Shown here: one piece after another, positions 32,758 to 37,405 of the stretch
How the letters are laid out: each line of letters begins with the position of its first letter
How positions within the stretch are numbered: position 1 is the first letter of the stretch
Source of the DNA: Bryobacterales bacterium
GTDB lineage: Bacteria; Acidobacteriota; Terriglobia; Bryobacterales; UBA6623
Reading direction: 5' to 3'
Length of the DNA stretch: 37,405 nt
Assembly: GCA_028819575.1 (NCBI GenBank)
Contig: JAPPLB010000005.1
Coordinates: 1 to 37,405 of the forward strand
Notes under the pieces: model-generated
Told to the model about the DNA's origin: nothing
Database searches by the model: none
Seen by the model: the letters and a program-made list of their open reading frames with translations, nothing else
Made by a program: the position numbers and the translations under genes

Positions 32758-35646
32758 ATGAAAAAACTCGCCCGCCAGTGGCTTGTTCCGGTAGTGTGCT
32801 GTGTATGTCTTGCTTGCTCGCCAGGGATCGGCACCCGGACGCGGGTGAACCCGCCTGAGGCGCCCTCCAATCTCCCTTCCGAATCGACCGGCTCTAAACC
32901 GGTGGACGCGGCCCTCGGCAAAGAGTACGCGGTCAACCCTGAAGCCTCCGGTCCGGGATTGGGCGCGGAGGAGGATCCGATCATTGCCGAACCGGAGGAA
33001 GGCAATCTTCCTGCAGTGGAAGAACCTCCCCTCGAAACACCCTCGTCCGAACTCGCTGATCTTGCGGCTGACGCGCCGGATATCGCCGATATCGTACCGG
33101 AATCGGAGCAGGCTTCAGAAGAAGAGTTGGCGCTGATTGACGAGTTGAACGCCATCTCCGTTCCGGAAGACTTCGAGTTGGAGGGAACTCGTCAGGAGCG
33201 TCTGAATAATACGAAATCCGAGTTGCCGGTGGTATTGAACTCGCAGGTCGCTCAGTTTATCAACTACTTCACGGGCCGCCGGGGGAAAAAGACGGTGGTT
33301 CGTACGCTCGAGCGCGCAGGCGCCTACCGGGACATGATCGAGCGCATCCTCGAGGAAGAGGGTGTTCCGCAGGAAATGTTTCATTTGGCCCAAGCCGAGT
33401 CTGGTTTCCGTCCCATGGCTCGCTCCCGGGCCCTCGCCACCGGGATGTGGCAGTTCATGAAGTTTCGTGGCCGTCAGTACGGCCTGCGTCAGGACAAGTA
33501 CATCGACGAGCGTTACGACCCCGAGAAGGCCACCCGCGCGGCGGCTCGTCACTTGCTTGATCTGTATATCCAGTTCGGCGATTGGTACCTTGCCATGGCT
33601 GCATACAACGGCGGACCCAATCGGGTGAAGCGCGCTGTTCAGCGCACCAAGAGCTACGACTTCTGGACGCACAGCCGGCGGCGGTTGCTCCGTCGCGAGA
33701 CCCGTAACTATGTCCCGATCATTCTCGCGATGACATATGTCGGGAAGAATCTCGACATGTACGGGATTGAGATTAAAGATCCGGCGCCGCCGCTTGAGTA
33801 CGACACGATCGAAACAGACTCGGAGATCCATCTCGATCTCATCGCGGACATAGCGGGCACGACGGCAGAGGCAATCAAACAACTGAATCCGGCGCTGCTG
33901 CGTTCGGCGACACCTCCGTATTCCTATGACTTGCGGCTGCCGCAAGGGTCGGGCAAGACGTTCGTCAGCGAGTTGCAGGCAATCCCGAAGGAAAAGCGTC
34001 TCGCTTGGCGGCGCCACAAAGTACGGGAGGATGACTCCCTCGCGGCGATCGCAAAGCGGTACAAGATCCAGCAGTCACAGATCCTGGTCCACAACCAAGT
34101 CCAGGATGAGGGTCTTGCCGCAGGCTCCTGGCTCACGATTCCTACGCCGCAGAGGAGGCTGCGCTACTACCGTTCATCAGGTGGCGGCGCCGGTGGTTTT
34201 CTCGAACCCGGCACAGGAAGGTACCGCATCGCGCGCGGAGATACGCTGGGGGGCATCTCCCAACGGTTTGGTACGTCGATCGCCAACCTTAGAAATTGGA
34301 ATGGTCTGTCGAGCACTCGCATCATTGCCGGCCGGTATTTGATCGTCAAACCGGAAGGCGTCGGAGCCAACGCCGCTTCAGCAAGTTCGCGCCCACCGTT
34401 GAATTCGCGAATGTACCGCATTGCAAGTGGCGATACGCTCGGAACCATCGCGCGCCGGTTCGGCATCAGCGTAGCGCAGCTCAAGGCCTGGAATGGGCTG
34501 AACAGCAATCGGATCCGAGCGGGCGATCGCCTGATCGTTGGTGAGAAACCGGCTCAGCGTCCGGCAACGTCAAGCCGGTCGAGTCAGACCGCAAGCAGCC
34601 GATCGACGGGCGGCTCAGTAGCAGGACCTTCTGAAGGTGGGCAGTATCGAATCCGCCGCGGTGACAACCTTGCAACGATCTCGTCTCGCTTCGGTGTCAC
34701 AGTAGAGGATCTCAAAAGATGGAACGGGTTGCGGTCGAGCCGGATCAGAGAAGGGAAATACTTGATCGTCCGGCCCCGTTCTAGGACAGCAGCTTCGAAC
34801 TTGGCGGCATCAAAAAGCAGTAGCCGGACCATTGCTAACCCTGTTAGCGGGAGCGGGCAGCAATACCGGATTCGCCGCGGCGACAACCTCGCGTCGATCG
34901 CGCGGCGCTTTGGCGTCAGCGTTAACGACCTCAAAGCGTGGAACGGTTTGCGCGGCACGAGGATTACGGCTGGTGAGAACCTCATTGTCAGTCCGGAACG
35001 GAGAAATGCCGCAAGCGAGGCCCCGGTTCGAGTTGCTGCGAGGAAGGAGGCAGCGGCGTCGGCGCGTGCATCCAAACCGACGATCCACACCATTCGCCGC
35101 GGCGACAGCCTCGGTGCGATCGCGGAACGGTACGGCGTCACCGCTTCCGAGCTTCGACGTTGGAATGGCATTAGAGGCAATCGGATTACAGCCGGCGATA
35201 CCCTCAAGGTGTATCCCGCAGTCAACTTCCCAGGGACTGAACGGACCGTGTCCGCCTCCAAGCGAATCTCCACCTCGGCTCCTCCGAACGGTGTCTACAT
35301 GATCCGCAGGGGGGACAATTTGGGGAATATCGCGGAACGGTTCGGCGTGAGCATCAGAAACCTGCAGCGCTGGAATGGTCTGAATGGGACGCGTATCACG
35401 GCAGGCCAGACACTTATCGTCAGCGGGACGGTCGCAGCAAAGAATGGCAGCGGGGCGACGACGCTTGAAGCGACAGGCAAGATTCGCTACCGGATCCGTC
35501 GAGGGGACTCGCTTGCCGTCATCGCCAAGCGATTCGGTGTCAGTGTGGACGATCTTAAACGCTGGAACGGCTTGCGCACCACTCGCATTCGCGAGGGGCA
35601 TTATCTTACCGTCTCGCCGGGTGCCAAAGATGGAGACGGCTCCTAG
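32758..35646 (+). CDS. MltD-like lytic transglycosylase lipoprotein with eight LysM domains
   Basis: A 962-residue envelope enzyme. A lipoprotein signal (MKKLARQWLVPVVCCVCLAC) is followed by an acidic, low-complexity linker to about residue 130. The SLT transglycosylase domain occupies about 190-310 with catalytic Glu214 in AQAESGF, then ATGMWQFMK and MAAYNGGPNRV. A degenerate LysM-like segment (about 350-390) precedes eight clear LysM domains from about residue 420 to the end, each with the pattern YRIRRGDNLATIS...RWNGL...RI..G..LIV. E. coli MltD has only two or three. The enzyme would cleave the glycan strands of peptidoglycan, with the LysM tail anchoring it to the wall. The repeats are closely alike, suggesting expansion by duplication. 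Confidence 0.93.
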   Translation: MKKLARQWLVPVVCCVCLACSPGIGTRTRVNPPEAPSNLPSESTGSKPVDAALGKEYAVNPEASGPGLGAEEDPIIAEPEEGNLPAVEEPPLETPSSELADLAADAPDIADIVPESEQASEEELALIDELNAISVPEDFELEGTRQERLNNTKSELPVVLNSQVAQFINYFTGRRGKKTVVRTLERAGAYRDMIERILEEEGVPQEMFHLAQAESGFRPMARSRALATGMWQFMKFRGRQYGLRQDKYIDERYDPEKATRAAARHLLDLYIQFGDWYLAMAAYNGGPNRVKRAVQRTKSYDFWTHSRRRLLRRETRNYVPIILAMTYVGKNLDMYGIEIKDPAPPLEYDTIETDSEIHLDLIADIAGTTAEAIKQLNPALLRSATPPYSYDLRLPQGSGKTFVSELQAIPKEKRLAWRRHKVREDDSLAAIAKRYKIQQSQILVHNQVQDEGLAAGSWLTIPTPQRRLRYYRSSGGGAGGFLEPGTGRYRIARGDTLGGISQRFGTSIANLRNWNGLSSTRIIAGRYLIVKPEGVGANAASASSRPPLNSRMYRIASGDTLGTIARRFGISVAQLKAWNGLNSNRIRAGDRLIVGEKPAQRPATSSRSSQTASSRSTGGSVAGPSEGGQYRIRRGDNLATISSRFGVTVEDLKRWNGLRSSRIREGKYLIVRPRSRTAASNLAASKSSSRTIANPVSGSGQQYRIRRGDNLASIARRFGVSVNDLKAWNGLRGTRITAGENLIVSPERRNAASEAPVRVAARKEAAASARASKPTIHTIRRGDSLGAIAERYGVTASELRRWNGIRGNRITAGDTLKVYPAVNFPGTERTVSASKRISTSAPPNGVYMIRRGDNLGNIAERFGVSIRNLQRWNGLNGTRITAGQTLIVSGTVAAKNGSGATTLEATGKIRYRIRRGDSLAVIAKRFGVSVDDLKRWNGLRTTRIREGHYLTVSPGAKDGDGS

Positions 35647-35751
35647 CGCATGACAAACTCCGAACCGCCTTCCCTGCAGAATGTGAACATGTAGCTGTAT
35701 CGCCCCCGGCCTGGCGAGAACAGCGCACAGGACTCCTCTCGCCTTCCGTCG

Positions 35752-36117
35752 TCAAGCGGCCTTGTCGAAGCGGCTTCCGCTTTCCGCGAGGTCATGCTCT
35801 TCCTGGCAAGAGACACATAGGGTCGTCCACGGAATCGCCTCGATCCGCTTCGGATTGATGTCTTCGCCGCAGTGTAGGCAGATGCCGTACTCTCCCGTTT
35901 CGAGCAACGCCATCGCTGTCTCGATCGCCTTGCGGGTCTTCCAGGTTGAATCGATTACATGGACAGTGAGGTCCAAGTCTTGCCGGGATTGCACTTGATC
36001 CATCGGATCGCTCGACCACTCCGTGACGAGTCCGTTGCGAAGAGTTCCGTTCCCGCTAAGTTCAGCCAACTTGTTTTCAAGTCGTTGGTGGATCTGTTCA
36101 GTTACTTGCTTGGTCAT
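35752..36117 (-). CDS. DksA/TraR-family zinc-finger protein
   Basis: A 121-residue protein with an N-terminal coiled-coil helix pair and a C-terminal four-Cys zinc finger (Cys80, Cys83, Cys101, Cys104 in CLHC and CVSC). The coiled-coil tip holds DPMD (residues 37-40), resembling the DxxD of DksA that reaches into the RNA polymerase secondary channel. ATG 36117 is preferred over a long upstream in-frame extension without a fold. It probably modulates RNA polymerase in stress or ppGpp responses. A strong palindrome lies 30-60 bases upstream of its start. UDG is the next gene upstream on the same strand. Confidence 0.88.
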   Translation of the reverse strand: MTKQVTEQIHQRLENKLAELSGNGTLRNGLVTEWSSDPMDQVQSRQDLDLTVHVIDSTWKTRKAIETAMALLETGEYGICLHCGEDINPKRIEAIPWTTLCVSCQEEHDLAESGSRFDKAA

Positions 36118-36142
36118 GGCGGTTGTCCTATCTCCGTCCAGG

Positions 36143-36183
36143 TGTATAGATGCACCCCACCGATCGGTGGTTGCATCTTTTTT
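36143..36183. promoter_or_regulatory. palindrome upstream of the DksA-like gene with a T-run on the + strand
   Basis: GATGCA...TGCATC (36149-36177) encloses CCACCGATCGGTGG (36158-36171), making a nearly perfect 29-bp inverted repeat with two mismatches. On the + strand it is followed by TTTTTT (36178-36183) and would be an intrinsic terminator. On the minus strand it sits beside TATACA (36148-36143), a possible -10 element of the DksA-like gene, so it may instead be an operator. Which role applies is open. Confidence 0.45.
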
Positions 36184-36269
36184 CTCCGTCGTCGAAAGTT
36201 TTTCTGTCTGGTGAGTCAGGCCTGCGGCAGACAAGATAAGCGGCACATTCTAAACGTTTTTTCCTCTCC

Positions 36270-36971
36270 TTAACGGAGCAGCCGCCGCGCCGAGCGGAAG
36301 ACCTGGAGGAACATCGAGGGAGTGAGTCGTCCTGTCTGAGTATTCTGACGGCTGGGATGGTAGCTGCACAGCAACACAGGCAGGCTCCCGGGAAGGCAGT
36401 GCTGCACGGCATGACCGAACGGGTAGACAGATCGCTTCTCGATCCGCCCTTGACCCTGCAGGATGGTCAAATAGGAATCGAGGGCCAAGCGCCCCAGAGC
36501 GATCACGACTTGCACACGTGAAAGGAGTTGCAACTCTTCGACGAGGTAGGGGCGGCAGGCTTCGAACTCCTCCCGGGTGGGTTTGTTGCCTGGAGGAGCA
36601 CATCGGGCGGCGGCGGTGATGTAGGCGTCTCGAAGTTCGAGCCCATCTCCTCGATGCGTCGACACGGGCCGCGAGGCGAAGCCGGTCTCATACAGCGTGC
36701 GATAAAGGAAGTCGCCAGAGCTATCTCCGGTGAACATGCGTCCGGTGCGATTGGCGCCGTGGGCGCCGGGCGCAAGGCCAATAATCAGGAGCTTGGCCAT
36801 TGGATCGCCGAACGACGGCACGGGTTTGCCCCAGTAGTTCCAGTCGCGGTACGCACGTCGTTTCACACGAGCCACCTGCAAGCAGTGCTTGCGTAAACGA
36901 GGGCAGCGGGTGCAGGCGACAACTTGCTGCTCGAGGTCGGCAAAGAGCTGTGGGACGCCGTGACGAGACAT
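36270..36971 (-). CDS. uracil-DNA glycosylase, family 5 (UDGb)
   Basis: A 233-residue iron-sulfur uracil-DNA glycosylase. The motif GLAPGAHGANRTGRMFTGD identifies family 5 (UDGb) rather than family 4, which has a Glu-containing motif here. The C-terminal LLCSYHPSRQNTQTG is motif 2. The cluster cysteines are CTRCPRL near the N-terminus and RCAPPGNKPTREEFEAC. It removes uracil and hypoxanthine-like lesions from DNA and starts base-excision repair. ATG 36971 (MSRHGVPQLF) is preferred over an upstream in-frame start because the latter overlaps the divergent relic. Confidence 0.92.
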   Translation of the reverse strand: MSRHGVPQLFADLEQQVVACTRCPRLRKHCLQVARVKRRAYRDWNYWGKPVPSFGDPMAKLLIIGLAPGAHGANRTGRMFTGDSSGDFLYRTLYETGFASRPVSTHRGDGLELRDAYITAAARCAPPGNKPTREEFEACRPYLVEELQLLSRVQVVIALGRLALDSYLTILQGQGRIEKRSVYPFGHAVQHCLPGSLPVLLCSYHPSRQNTQTGRLTPSMFLQVFRSARRLLR

Positions 36972-36987
36972 GATCCAGCATAGCTCA

Positions 36988-37405
36988 CTGACAAGAAATT
37001 CCGTATACACCAGTGTCATTCCCAACTTGTTGGTCGAGAGTATCCCGGCGGCGATTCTCGAGTTACAAGCTCCCGTTGTCTATATTTCGAACCTGAGTGG
37101 CAACCAGGTGAGACCGACGGCTGTTCGGCATCGGACCATTTTCGCGCGATGCACGAACACACCTCTCCCGACCTCGTAGACATGGTCGTGCTCAGCTCAT
37201 CGAGAATCCCCTCGGCCGCCCGTCGTCGCTATGCCGACCACGAAGCGCAGCTGCTCAAGAACGATCGCCACCGGCTGGAGGGAATGGGTGTATCTGTCAT
37301 CCAGGAGGACTTGACTGCGACCGACCGGACGATTCGGCACGACCCGTACCGGCTAGCGCGGTTGCTGGTTCGACTCGCTGGTCAGTTCGCTGAGCCTCTG
37401 GGAAC
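36988..37405 (+). pseudogene. YvcK/CofD-family gene relic, 5'-truncated and frameshifted, running off the window
   Basis: The frame from 36970 encodes SVYTSVIPNLLVESI and VVYISNLSG, matching the YvcK segment around GSLYTSVIPNLLV and VCNLMTQPGETDG. After about 37100 the homology jumps by one base (-1) to another frame: QPGETDGCSASDHFRAM, VVLSSSRIPSAARRRYADHE and IRHDPYRLARLL, all typical of the YvcK C-terminus. The roughly 200 N-terminal residues are absent because the UDG gene lies there on the other strand. YvcK proteins are needed for growth on gluconeogenic carbon sources and cell-wall synthesis. One base missing near 37101 could be a sequencing error, but the missing 5' part cannot. Confidence 0.75.

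Overview
The window looks like a chromosome segment of a GC-rich, Gram-negative soil- or marine-type bacterium, most likely an Acidobacteriota member of the Bryobacterales/Solibacter kind. This is inferred from gene content only. The signs are a DUF1549/DUF1553 protein next to a DUF1501 protein, several Tat-exported sugar- and amino-acid-type enzymes, GatCAB, Tat/lipoprotein signals throughout, and a Rieske protein. No rRNA or tRNA gene was seen that would settle the taxonomy.

Layout. 1-3.5 kb is accessory DNA: a truncated repeat element, an alpha/beta hydrolase, a decayed IS630 transposase, a small membrane-protein remnant and a Phd/VapC-type toxin-antitoxin pair. 3.5-11.4 kb is an envelope cluster: an exported sulfatase-like lipoprotein, a DUF1549/DUF1553 protein with a CxxCH motif, a DUF1501 protein, an exported FGE-fold protein, a YncE-like beta-propeller lipoprotein and a Rieske protein. 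11.4-13.6 kb carries a MOSC protein and a Tat-exported D-threonine-aldolase-like PLP enzyme. 13.9-18.6 kb is a probable operon on the + strand: gatB, a gamma-glutamylcyclotransferase, an exported TIM-barrel isomerase, a nitrilase-family amidase and a formamidopyrimidine-DNA glycosylase. 18.7-22.4 kb holds guaA (minus) divergent from glcD and an NfeD-like gene. 22.5-27.0 kb holds a HEAT-repeat/cyclophilin fusion, a metallophosphoesterase, an alkaline-phosphatase-superfamily enzyme and a DUF2007 protein. 27.0-27.76 kb has no convincing gene but many hairpins ending in a terminator, so it is a candidate non-coding RNA or attenuator. 27.76-32.6 kb holds a mannonate-dehydratase-like exported protein, a dciA-like gene overlapping gatC, gatA and a class V aminotransferase. 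32.7-37.4 kb holds an MltD-like transglycosylase with eight LysM domains, a DksA/TraR-type regulator, a family-5 uracil-DNA glycosylase and a 5'-truncated, frameshifted relic of a YvcK/CofD-family gene running off the end.

The strongest unexpected signal is a dispersed intergenic repeat family with inverted-repeat ends (CCTGCATTTCTCACC ... GGTGAGAAATGCAGG) at six places. One copy ends inside gatB so that the gatB start codon and its probable ribosome binding site are part of the repeat. Other points are the leaderless toxin-antitoxin promoter with an internal operator, the structured region before the mannonate-dehydratase-like gene, and several superfamily enzymes that lack their textbook catalytic residue (sulfatase Cys to Thr, FGE Cys to Asp, cyclophilin Arg to Glu).
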